Positions 1 through 5,714 of a stretch of DNA of 12,091 bases are shown one piece after another; the first letter of the stretch is position 1; every line of letters starts with the position of its first letter. Where the stretch lies: contig JAKAAK010000074.1 of the NCBI GenBank assembly GCA_021797025.1, positions 1-12,091 of the forward strand, read 5' to 3'. The stretch comes from Thermoplasmata archaeon (lineage in GTDB: Archaea; Thermoplasmatota; Thermoplasmata; Thermoplasmatales; Thermoplasmataceae). The notes under the pieces are model-generated. The model saw only the letters and a program-made list of their open reading frames with translations. It made no database searches and was not told the origin of the DNA. The position numbers were made by a program, and so were the translations under genes.

Positions 1-1294
1 CGGCGCTATTTCTCACCAGATTTGCTAGGTAATCTGCGGTTTTTTCTTCTGGGTTTATGGCCATTTCCCGGGATTCATTATCAGGTGTAAGACTTTCGTG
101 TATTGATTTCAAATCCTCAAGAAATTCATCTGCAACCTCCACATGTACTGGACATATATTCAGATGAATTGTTGAAGGAAATCCAAGATTCTTATTGGAC
201 GGCTGTACCTGTGGGTACCACCCGTGTTCTATCATTTTAGCACCGGTCTGGAATATGCTGTTATTATCATCCTGGAATGCAAATATTGTTGCGTCAGGTT
301 TTCCGGTTATTCTGTATCCTATTTCCTCTATTCCATTTCTAATAGTCTGATATGCATTAAGAGTCTTTTTTGCAAGATCTGCGTACCCATCGTAACCGAG
401 ATAATTGAGTATCGCCCATGTACCTGCAAGTGGACCCGCCGATTTGGTTGCCTGGATCCCAGCATTTGACATTGGATAACCGGGCCAGCGTGCGTTAACA
501 TATATCTGATGGCGCCTGTATGAACTGTTATTATACATGATAACAGAGGATCCCTTGGGAGTGAAACCGTATTTATGCAAATCCACTGAGATTGATATAA
601 CGCCGGGTAATTTGAAATCATAGTCAGGTAAATCTATTCCGTTTCTCTTCAGAAAGGGTAGTATCATGCCACCCACGCAGGCATCCACATGAAGCCAGAG
701 ATTATGCTGGAGTGCAAGATCAGACAGTTTGTTTATGGGGTCAATAGTTCCGTATGGAAATGATGGTGCCGAACCTACAATCATGGCAGTATTTTCATTT
801 ATTTTTTTTTCCATGGCATCTATATCAGCACGGTAATACGGATCAACATTTACCCTTATTTCTTTCAGTCCGAGATATTCACACGCCTTGCTGAATGAGG
901 GATGTGCTGTTACCGGAAGAACAACCTCGGGGGTGCCTTTATGGTTCTCCAGAAAAGTATCACGTGCGGCTTTCATGGCAAGAATGATACTCTCCGTGCC
1001 TCCTGTGGTAAAACTTCCTGAAACATTATCCGTCCCGTGAAGCAGTGAACCCATCATTGCAACGACGTCATTCTCGAGCTTTAATGTACTGGGAAAGGCA
1101 TGGTAATCCATCCCATTCCTGTTGGAAAATTTTAAGAATATATCCTGAAAACTGTCTAATTCCTTTATGCCTGGATCGTAAAAATATGTAAAAAGCCTGC
1201 CCCTGCTATTTTTAATATCAGTTTTCCCATATGAATCGAGTAGTTCATGTATTTTTTGTGTGTCTATTCCTTTCTGTGGAAATTCCTTTAACAT
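1..1294 (-). CDS. PLP-dependent decarboxylase / S1P-lyase-like enzyme (3' end missing)
   Basis: The 431 codons present start at ATG 1294 and stay open to the left edge, so the C-terminus is missing. It is a fold-type I PLP enzyme of the group II amino-acid decarboxylase / sphingosine-1-phosphate lyase family. Visible marks in order are TTGGTES (residues 96-102, phosphate-binding loop), AHPSF with His131 that should stack on the PLP ring, HVDACVGG with Asp204 that should pair with the pyridine nitrogen, and SVDLHKYG with Lys241 as the Schiff-base lysine. The 'DLHKYGFTPKG' context resembles S1P-lyase-like proteins, but prokaryotic members also include glutamate, aspartate and tyrosine decarboxylases, so the substrate is open. 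No signal peptide or membrane segment is seen; it is presumably cytosolic. It starts 20 bases after the racemase stop codon and is probably co-transcribed with it. A weak T/A-rich element at about 1311-1322 could act as its own TATA box. Family assignment is firm; function is not. Confidence 0.9.
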   Translation of the reverse strand, partial: MLKEFPQKGIDTQKIHELLDSYGKTDIKNSRGRLFTYFYDPGIKELDSFQDIFLKFSNRNGMDYHAFPSTLKLENDVVAMMGSLLHGTDNVSGSFTTGGTESIILAMKAARDTFLENHKGTPEVVLPVTAHPSFSKACEYLGLKEIRVNVDPYYRADIDAMEKKINENTAMIVGSAPSFPYGTIDPINKLSDLALQHNLWLHVDACVGGMILPFLKRNGIDLPDYDFKLPGVISISVDLHKYGFTPKGSSVIMYNNSSYRRHQIYVNARWPGYPMSNAGIQATKSAGPLAGTWAILNYLGYDGYADLAKKTLNAYQTIRNGIEEIGYRITGKPDATIFAFQDDNNSIFQTGAKMIEHGWYPQVQPSNKNLGFPSTIHLNICPVHVEVADEFLEDLKSIHESLTPDNESREMAINPEEKTADYLANLVRNSA

Positions 1295-1314
1295 AATGTA
1301 ATATTTTCTGATAC

Positions 1315-2022
1315 TTAAAAAAGCTTTCCCGCTTTACCTGTACTTTTAACCTTTTTTCCATCAGCAGTGATCAGTCTTTCAGCAAGTAAACGATCAGAAT
1401 CAATCAATGGCAAGGATGTGTCATTAGCATCAAGAATTACTGGGATCTCAGTGCATGCCATTATAAGTGAGTCAACGCCGGCATTTTCAAGTTCCCGTAT
1501 AACAGGTAACAGAAATGATTTTCCCCTTAAAATATTTCCCAGTTTTACCTCCTGTACGGCCTTCATAACATTATCCTCATTTTCAGGTATAACAGTATCT
1601 ATAGCTGCGTTTCTGAGATCTCTGATATACAGGCCGGATTCAATTGTAGCAGTCGTAGCAAGGATTCCGGGTTTTTCATAACCTGATTCCAGAATTGCTG
1701 CCACGGTTAGATCAATCATATTAAGCACATCTATCCTGCGATGGAACTGATCAAACCATATATGAACTGTATTACATGGAATTCCTACTGTTTCTATGCC
1801 GTTTTTTTCCATAAAATCAATACCGGCATTGATGGCATTAACCGGGCTTGCACCGTTATGAAAATATGCGTCGATGCGATTGGGTATTTCTGGATCATTA
1901 TAAAGAATGTATCTAACGTGATCCTGATCTTTTTCTGCCTCAGTCAGGTCGGTTAGACGGTCCAGGAACTGATTTGTAGCCTTTGGTCCCATACCACCTA
2001 TGATTCCAACTTTTATAACCAT
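1315..2022 (-). CDS. Aspartate/glutamate racemase family protein
   Basis: This is a cofactor-independent racemase of the Asp/Glu/hydantoin racemase superfamily, expected to interconvert L- and D-aspartate or a related acid through a two-cysteine mechanism. The glycine-rich GIIGGMGPKAT motif lies at the very N-terminus. The two catalytic cysteines are both present, in GIPCNT (Cys83) and MACTE (Cys190), at the spacing typical of archaeal aspartate racemases, and the 235-residue length is normal. I chose ATG 2022 because the family starts with the 'KVGIIGGMGP' strand and a TATA-like element lies 25 bases upstream. ATG 2037 in the same frame would add MYIES and cannot be excluded. The gene lies 71 bases after the MFS gene and 20 bases before the decarboxylase gene. 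That context suggests a joint role in amino-acid metabolism; D-amino-acid use or production in this organism is inference. Confidence 0.9.
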   Translation of the reverse strand: MVIKVGIIGGMGPKATNQFLDRLTDLTEAEKDQDHVRYILYNDPEIPNRIDAYFHNGASPVNAINAGIDFMEKNGIETVGIPCNTVHIWFDQFHRRIDVLNMIDLTVAAILESGYEKPGILATTATIESGLYIRDLRNAAIDTVIPENEDNVMKAVQEVKLGNILRGKSFLLPVIRELENAGVDSLIMACTEIPVILDANDTSLPLIDSDRLLAERLITADGKKVKSTGKAGKLF

Positions 2023-2040
2023 ACTCTCTATATACATGAA

Positions 2041-2055
2041 ATATAATTTAATATT
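2041..2055 (-). promoter_or_regulatory. TATA-like element for the racemase gene
   Basis: The minus strand reads AATATTAAATTATAT, centred 25-26 bases before ATG 2022. That is the expected spacing for a leaderless archaeal transcript starting at this ATG. The surrounding spacer is very AT-rich, and an alternative box at about 2064-2070 would instead fit ATG 2037. Confidence 0.4.
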
Positions 2056-2093
2056 TGTTAATGATTTTATCGAAATAAATTATAATTGATATA

Positions 2094-3392
2094 TCACCAA
2101 TCGGCATTTTCCACAGGTATACCCATGCCAGTCTCCATTCCCAGTATATACCATGTTACTGCCCCAGCCGAACCTATAACCCAAACAAATATGTTGAATA
2201 ACATATATTGATTTAGTGTATATGTGTATGTAATATATATTGTGGGTATATAAAGACCGATTCCAAGGAAACGCACAAGTGCTGTTAGCGTTCCTCTGGA
2301 TTTTGTTGCCCATACCTCCGATTTCAGTGTATCCTCAGCAAGGTATCCCAGCTGAACAAAGGCATTCAGTGCTATAACCAGAACCCAGAATATTGTAAGG
2401 TATTTAGACCAGGTCCCTATGGTTTCGTATGTTATCAGGGTGAGAATCAGTGCACCCACATTTCCATATAGCAGCATCGACTTTCTGCTTATTCTTTCCC
2501 CGAAAAGTCCAATAAAACCGACCACAAATGCCGCTACACTGGACACAAGGAGAATTAAATCGGTTAAATTTGGAAATATAATAGGACCAAGCTCATATGC
2601 TATGAGGCCAAAGCCTGTTGTACCGGCAAAGGCGGTGGTCAGTGTTGCAAAGAACTTAAGCCAGAAATGGTTTGTTTTATCAAGTTTTTCCATTTCTGAT
2701 TTCTTTGAAACTTTTTCAATGCTCTCGGAAAATCTATCTTCCCCATAATATTTTATTGCATCGTCCTTAGCCTGCTTAGATTTCCCCTTACTGGCGAGCC
2801 ACAAAAAGCTTTCAGGAAGATAGCGCCTTGACGCTATTAAAACAACAAGTACTATAACAATGGTTCCTGCAATCATAAGTCTCTGAAATAATACTGAACT
2901 GTATGCGGTTGAGAAGGCCACTCCTGCCAATACTAGCCCACCAAGAGGTATGAAATTAAGTTCTAAAAGCATGGTTGAACTTCTATGCTGTCTGGGCATA
3001 ATCTCCTGAGACAGTGCCATAATAGTGTTCATTTCACCACCTGATGCAAAAAGTAAGATAGCCAGAAATATCAAAATTAGATAAAATGAGTAACTCAGCG
3101 TTATTCCTATAGCGCCGAAACCATACATTGCCATGGTGATATAAAACACATCCTTTCTTCCTATTCTATCGGATACAGGTCCAGCAACTGCAATTCCTAG
3201 AATGAGCCATATTGGAGACCATGATAGCAGTATAGCAGTATAATCCGGGGGAATGGACACCCATGTTGTTGCTATTGAAGCCATCCCGAATATATATGAT
3301 TCAAGAAACATACCCATGGAAAAGGAAATAAATGCCCATGTATCAGTCGATGTCCATCTAAAAGCAGGAAGTGTGCCTTTTGCAGTATTCAT
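2094..3392 (-). CDS. MFS transporter, metabolite/sugar-porter type (12 TM)
   Basis: This is a 432-residue polytopic membrane protein of the Major Facilitator Superfamily, probably a proton-coupled importer of a small organic metabolite. The signature loop between TM2 and TM3 is present as GPVSDRIGRK (residues 71-80). The sequence RRYLPESFLWL (189-199) after TM6 matches the PESPRW-like signature of the sugar porter and aromatic-acid/metabolite symporter branches. A basic central loop (about 200-240) separates two six-helix halves, and RGT (366-368) is the equivalent of the C-terminal motif between TM10 and TM11. An acidic residue, Glu31, sits within TM1, as in many H+ symporters. The start ATG has a strong TATA box 27 bases upstream, so the transcript is probably leaderless. 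It is divergent from the DUF1537/pdxA2 genes and upstream of the racemase and decarboxylase genes, so its cargo could be an amino acid or the acid sugar. The sequence does not decide this. Confidence 0.9.
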   Translation of the reverse strand: MNTAKGTLPAFRWTSTDTWAFISFSMGMFLESYIFGMASIATTWVSIPPDYTAILLSWSPIWLILGIAVAGPVSDRIGRKDVFYITMAMYGFGAIGITLSYSFYLILIFLAILLFASGGEMNTIMALSQEIMPRQHRSSTMLLELNFIPLGGLVLAGVAFSTAYSSVLFQRLMIAGTIVIVLVVLIASRRYLPESFLWLASKGKSKQAKDDAIKYYGEDRFSESIEKVSKKSEMEKLDKTNHFWLKFFATLTTAFAGTTGFGLIAYELGPIIFPNLTDLILLVSSVAAFVVGFIGLFGERISRKSMLLYGNVGALILTLITYETIGTWSKYLTIFWVLVIALNAFVQLGYLAEDTLKSEVWATKSRGTLTALVRFLGIGLYIPTIYITYTYTLNQYMLFNIFVWVIGSAGAVTWYILGMETGMGIPVENADW

Positions 3393-3415
3393 TATTAATG
3401 ATTACCATTAATGTG

Positions 3416-3423
3416 TATATAAA
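3416..3423 (-). promoter_or_regulatory. TATA box of the MFS transporter gene
   Basis: The minus strand reads TTTATATA, a near-ideal archaeal TATA box. It is preceded by an A-rich BRE-like CCTAAA and is centred 27 bases from the ATG at 3392. No Shine-Dalgarno lies before that ATG, so the mRNA probably begins at or beside the start codon. Confidence 0.7.
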
Positions 3424-3516
3424 TTTAGGTGCTATTTTTTCGAATTTTTGCTGCATAAAGTCACGTCTAGAAGTGTGATTTAACAATCATTTATAATATA
3501 ATAGTGTTACCTCTCC

Positions 3517-3548
3517 ACCTAACGTATGGAGCTTCCATATTTCCAGGT
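3517..3548. promoter_or_regulatory. Dyad in divergent promoter region (possible operator)
   Basis: TATGGA (3525-3530) and TCCATA (3534-3539) form perfect arms around a three-base spacer, with outer ACCT (3517-3520) and AGGT (3545-3548) also complementary. It lies about 80-110 bases upstream of the plus-strand kinase gene and 125-155 upstream of the minus-strand transporter, in the 237-base space that must hold both promoters. A regulator binding here could act on both directions; that is inference. Confidence 0.35.
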
Positions 3549-3587
3549 TAAATGTATATCAATTAAATATTCACCAATTTAGGCTTT

Positions 3588-3609
3588 TTTTATAAAAAAT
3601 ATTATTATA
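3588..3609 (+). promoter_or_regulatory. TATA-box region of the split DUF1537 kinase genes
   Basis: TTTATAAAAAATATT is followed by ATTATA, covering roughly -42 to -21 relative to the ATG at 3630. No Shine-Dalgarno precedes that ATG, so the transcript is probably leaderless or has a very short leader. The exact box cannot be chosen in this all-A/T stretch. Confidence 0.5.
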
Positions 3610-3629
3610 CCGGTTCTGATCATAATTTT

Positions 3630-4157
3630 ATGGGATATATAATTATTTCTGATGATTTGAGCGGTGCTGCTGGAATGGCTTCAATGCTTGGTTCAGGGAT
3701 ACCGGTGATCCCTTTTAAAAATATTGGAAATACGCCCGTACAGGAATATAAAATAATATCAATTGATCTGGAAACGAGAAATATTACGGGTATCATTGGA
3801 AAACTGGAAATTGTGAGGAAAAAATTTCGGGAATACAGCATATTAACCAGAATAGATACACTTTTACGTGGAAGCACGAAGGAATTTATTGAGTTCATTT
3901 CCACATATAATGATATTGCCCTGACTGATACCGTTCCCGATTACGGGAGATACACTTTTAATAATCACACCATTTACCGGGAGAGCAGGCATAATCTGAA
4001 TTACTCTGTACCGGAGGTAGCGAGAAATAGAACATTTATCTTTGATTCGAGAACCTACGATGATCTAAAAAGTATTGCAAAATATTGCATCTCCACCAAT
4101 TTAATTCCGGTAGACCCTGGACCACTTATATCAATATATCTGGAGATGATTCAGTGA
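3630..4157 (+). CDS. Four-carbon acid-sugar kinase, N-terminal (substrate-binding) half of a split DUF1537 protein
   Basis: This 175-residue protein corresponds to the N-terminal domain only of DUF1537 kinases, which phosphorylate threonate, erythronate and related four-carbon acids with ATP. Family motifs in order: IISDDLSGA (residues 5-13; usual form GDDLTGA), RIDTLLRGS (74-82; usual kxDStLRG), and DTVPDYGRYTFNNHTIYRE (100-118; usual P-x-x-GR-x-t-x-x-G). The sequence ends at VDPGPLISIYLEMIQ (161-175), where ordinary family members continue through a short linker into the nucleotide-binding domain. Here a TGA stops the frame, and the next gene supplies that domain from a GTG overlapping the stop by four bases. 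The ATG is leaderless-type with a TATA region upstream. The protein presumably works only in complex with the next product. Family is clear; the true substrate is unknown. Confidence 0.85.
   Translation: MGYIIISDDLSGAAGMASMLGSGIPVIPFKNIGNTPVQEYKIISIDLETRNITGIIGKLEIVRKKFREYSILTRIDTLLRGSTKEFIEFISTYNDIALTDTVPDYGRYTFNNHTIYRESRHNLNYSVPEVARNRTFIFDSRTYDDLKSIAKYCISTNLIPVDPGPLISIYLEMIQ
4142..4150 (+). promoter_or_regulatory. Shine-Dalgarno deciding the GTG start of the kinase C-half
   Basis: GGAGATGAT lies three bases before GTG 4154, inside the last codons of the upstream gene. It differs by one base from GGAGGTGAT, the sequence that pairs with the 3' end of archaeal 16S rRNA. It is the clearest ribosome binding site noticed in the window and argues that the second half is translated on its own from a shared mRNA. 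Confidence 0.65.
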
Positions 4158-4549
4158 TATCCATAATAGTTGGGAGCATAACAGAAATTACGGGAAAACA
4201 GATAGCATCTCTAAATCATAAAATAAAAAGCTGTGAAAATTTATATAATGATGTGAAGCTTTATTACCTTGGCGAAAGTAATTTCAATTGTCTCACAAAC
4301 AGAAAATTCTTACATAATTTAATCCAATCAGATGTTTTTATTATAAGTGGCGGTGAAACTGCATATTCATTACTTGAGTCGTCAGAATTCGAGTTCCTTT
4401 TAAGTGGAAATCAGATAATGCCATTGATTTCCACGGGAATTATCAGAGGTGGGTTGTTTAACGGGAAAAATTATATTATTAAAGGGGGAAGTATCGGGAA
4501 TATTGATATATATGAAACAATAATAAGATATGCCCGGTACAATTTATAA
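4154..4549 (+). CDS. Four-carbon acid-sugar kinase, C-terminal (nucleotide-binding) half of a split DUF1537 protein
   Basis: This 131-residue protein matches the C-terminal ATP-binding domain of DUF1537 kinases. ISIIVGSITEITGKQI (residues 2-17) is the usual 'vvvGSvspvTrrQi' first strand of that domain. ISGGETAYSLL (64-74) is the conserved GGeT loop, and STGIIRGGLFNGKNYIIKGG (93-112) followed by SIGN is the usual 'G-lplv-KsGgFGd' ending. I chose GTG 4154 because it overlaps the preceding TGA (GTGA) and is preceded by GGAGATGAT at 4142-4150, one mismatch from the archaeal anti-Shine-Dalgarno complement GGAGGTGAT. The product then begins exactly at the first strand of the domain. An upstream ATG at 4085 in the same frame would add 23 residues that do not resemble the family. 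Translation is probably coupled to the first half. The two halves total about 306 residues, compact against the usual 380-430. Confidence 0.8.
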   Translation: MISIIVGSITEITGKQIASLNHKIKSCENLYNDVKLYYLGESNFNCLTNRKFLHNLIQSDVFIISGGETAYSLLESSEFEFLLSGNQIMPLISTGIIRGGLFNGKNYIIKGGSIGNIDIYETIIRYARYNL

Positions 4550-4554
4550 TTGTA
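4538..4554. repeat. Inverted repeat across the stop codon of the kinase C-half
   Basis: TACAATT (4538-4544) and AATTGTA (4548-4554) are perfect seven-base arms around TAT, overlapping the TAA stop at 4547-4549. It lies 15-30 bases before the TATA box of the pdxA2-like gene. It could be a weak hairpin or an operator; the AT-rich composition makes chance a real option. Confidence 0.3.
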
Positions 4555-4570
4555 ATAATGAAACTTTTAA

Positions 4571-4580
4571 TTATTTATAC
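4571..4580 (+). promoter_or_regulatory. TATA box of the pdxA2-like gene
   Basis: TTATTTATAC is centred about 25 bases before the ATG at 4600, which lacks a Shine-Dalgarno. The gene may therefore have its own leaderless transcript in addition to read-through from the kinase genes. Confidence 0.55.
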
Positions 4581-4599
4581 ATGATAAAAATTACTATCC

Positions 4600-5565
4600 A
4601 TGCTCAATATAGGAATTACTCTAGGAGACCCTGCAGGAATTGGACCAGAAATTGTTGCAAAATCGATCAATTCATTTAAGAACAGAAATTTTAAGATTAC
4701 ACTCTTCGGTGACAGAGATAATTTCAATGATACATTAAGCCAGTGCAAACTGACAATGAACGGCATCAAAAATATAGATTTTATAAACACAGGTACAGGA
4801 GAAAAAATATATCAGGGAAAGATAACTGCACAGTCAGGCAAGGTAGCCTATGACAGTATTCGGGGCGCCGTGGAATTTGCCATTGCAGGAAGGATTGATG
4901 CCATTGCAACCGCCCCAATAAACAAGGAGGCTATTATAAAAGCCGGCTCACAATATATAGATCATACATCAATGTTGAAAGCCCTTACAAATTCTAAATT
5001 TATTACAACACTTTTTGAGGTAAAAAAACTAAGAATTACCTTTTTATCGAAGCATGTATCACTGTCGGATGCGGTGAAGTTGGTAAAAAAGGATGGTATT
5101 TACAGTGCGATTGTGGATACCTATCGTAGTATGAAACTTCTGGGTTTTCCTGATCCGGAGATCGCCGTTGCCGCCCTAAATCCCCACGCCGGAGAATCGG
5201 GAATGTTCGGGCATGAAGAAATAGATGAGATCGTTCCTGCTGTGGAAATGGCAACAGAAACAATGAAAGTTTATGGACCTGTCCCAGCTGATTCAGTATT
5301 TTATCAGGCGTCCAATGGCAAATATGATGTTGTTTTATCCCTCTACCATGATCAGGGGCATATAGCGGCAAAGACATATGATTTTAAGAATACAGTAAGC
5401 ATGAACATAGGGCTTCCATTTCTGAGGACTTCTGTGGACCACGGAACTGCCTTTGATATAGCCGGAAAAAATATGGCCGATTATGTGAGCATGAAAGCTG
5501 CTATTATAACAGCTTCCAAATATGCAACCGGATACAAAAAAAGATTTAAAATATTGAAATTTTAA
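4600..5565 (+). CDS. pdxA2: PdxA2-like 4-phospho-acid (threonate/erythronate-type) dehydrogenase
   Basis: This 321-residue protein belongs to the PdxA family of NAD-dependent, metal-dependent oxidative decarboxylases. Known PdxA2 members oxidise 4-phospho-D-threonate or 4-phospho-D-erythronate to a 3-keto acid that loses CO2 to give dihydroxyacetone phosphate. The N-terminus has ITLGDPAGIGPEIVAK (6-21). The three histidine metal ligands expected in the family are His122 (YIDHTSML), His196 (LNPHAGES) and His250 (YHDQGH). SMNIGLPFLRTSVDHGTAFD (267-286), followed by IAGK, is the family C-terminal signature. 'DQGHI' instead of the 'DQGLP' of vitamin-B6 PdxA proteins, and the DUF1537 kinase genes 50 bases upstream, favour the catabolic PdxA2 role. 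Archaea generally make PLP by the PdxS/PdxT route, which also argues against B6 synthesis. The start fits the family N-terminus and a TATA box 25 bases upstream. The preferred substrate isomer cannot be told. Confidence 0.85.
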   Translation: MLNIGITLGDPAGIGPEIVAKSINSFKNRNFKITLFGDRDNFNDTLSQCKLTMNGIKNIDFINTGTGEKIYQGKITAQSGKVAYDSIRGAVEFAIAGRIDAIATAPINKEAIIKAGSQYIDHTSMLKALTNSKFITTLFEVKKLRITFLSKHVSLSDAVKLVKKDGIYSAIVDTYRSMKLLGFPDPEIAVAALNPHAGESGMFGHEEIDEIVPAVEMATETMKVYGPVPADSVFYQASNGKYDVVLSLYHDQGHIAAKTYDFKNTVSMNIGLPFLRTSVDHGTAFDIAGKNMADYVSMKAAIITASKYATGYKKRFKILKF

Positions 5566-5598
5566 GAATTTATATTTCTTTAGACTTCTAACTGGCTT

Positions 5599-5693
5599 AC
5601 TATATAGTTTATGAGTAAATTGTTGTGAATGATAACTATTAAATACTCAACTATAATTATGGCATATAAATTGCTATACATATAGTGTATAGT
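5599..5693 (+). promoter_or_regulatory. Promoter/operator region of the efflux-type MFS gene
   Basis: A TATA box CATATAAATT (5663-5672) is followed by a dyad with perfect seven-base arms CTATACA (5674-5680) and TGTATAG (5686-5692), placed where transcription should begin (about 5694). Upstream lie the ten-base palindrome ACTATATAGT (5599-5608) and more ACTAT half-sites at 5635-5639 and 5650-5654; ATAGT recurs at 5682-5686 and 5689-5693. TACTCAACTAT (5644-5654) is the reverse complement of 5604-5617 apart from three extra bases. The layout resembles repressor control of a drug-efflux gene, but no regulator gene is adjacent. Confidence 0.45.
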
Positions 5694-5714
5694 TATGAAA
5701 TAAAAGGTAATAAA

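Noticed and set aside
328..621. Open frame of 97 codons on the minus strand
   Set aside because: It overlaps the PLP decarboxylase in another frame and its product has no recognisable features.
3393..3629. Possible small RNA or small gene in the 237-base divergent spacer
   Set aside because: No tRNA-like cloverleaf, no convincing open frame; the promoters and the dyad account for what is visible.
4085..4153. ATG at 4085 as the start of the kinase C-half
   Set aside because: It would add 23 residues (MHLHQFNSGRPW...) read out of frame through the end of the first half, with no family resemblance. GTG 4154 has the Shine-Dalgarno and starts at the first strand of the domain.
5036..5377. Minus-strand open frame of 113 codons
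   Set aside because: Antisense to the pdxA2-like gene across its metal-binding motifs; the translation looks like low-complexity antisense, with many His, Pro and Arg.
5566..5598. Terminator after the pdxA2-like gene
   Set aside because: The stretch is T-rich (ATTTCTTTAG) but shows no stable stem and only short T-runs, so I cannot support a call.
5685..5714. GTG 5685 as the start of the efflux-type MFS gene
   Set aside because: It lies within the dyad and before the predicted transcription start near 5694; ATG 5715 has AAAGGTAAT in front of it.
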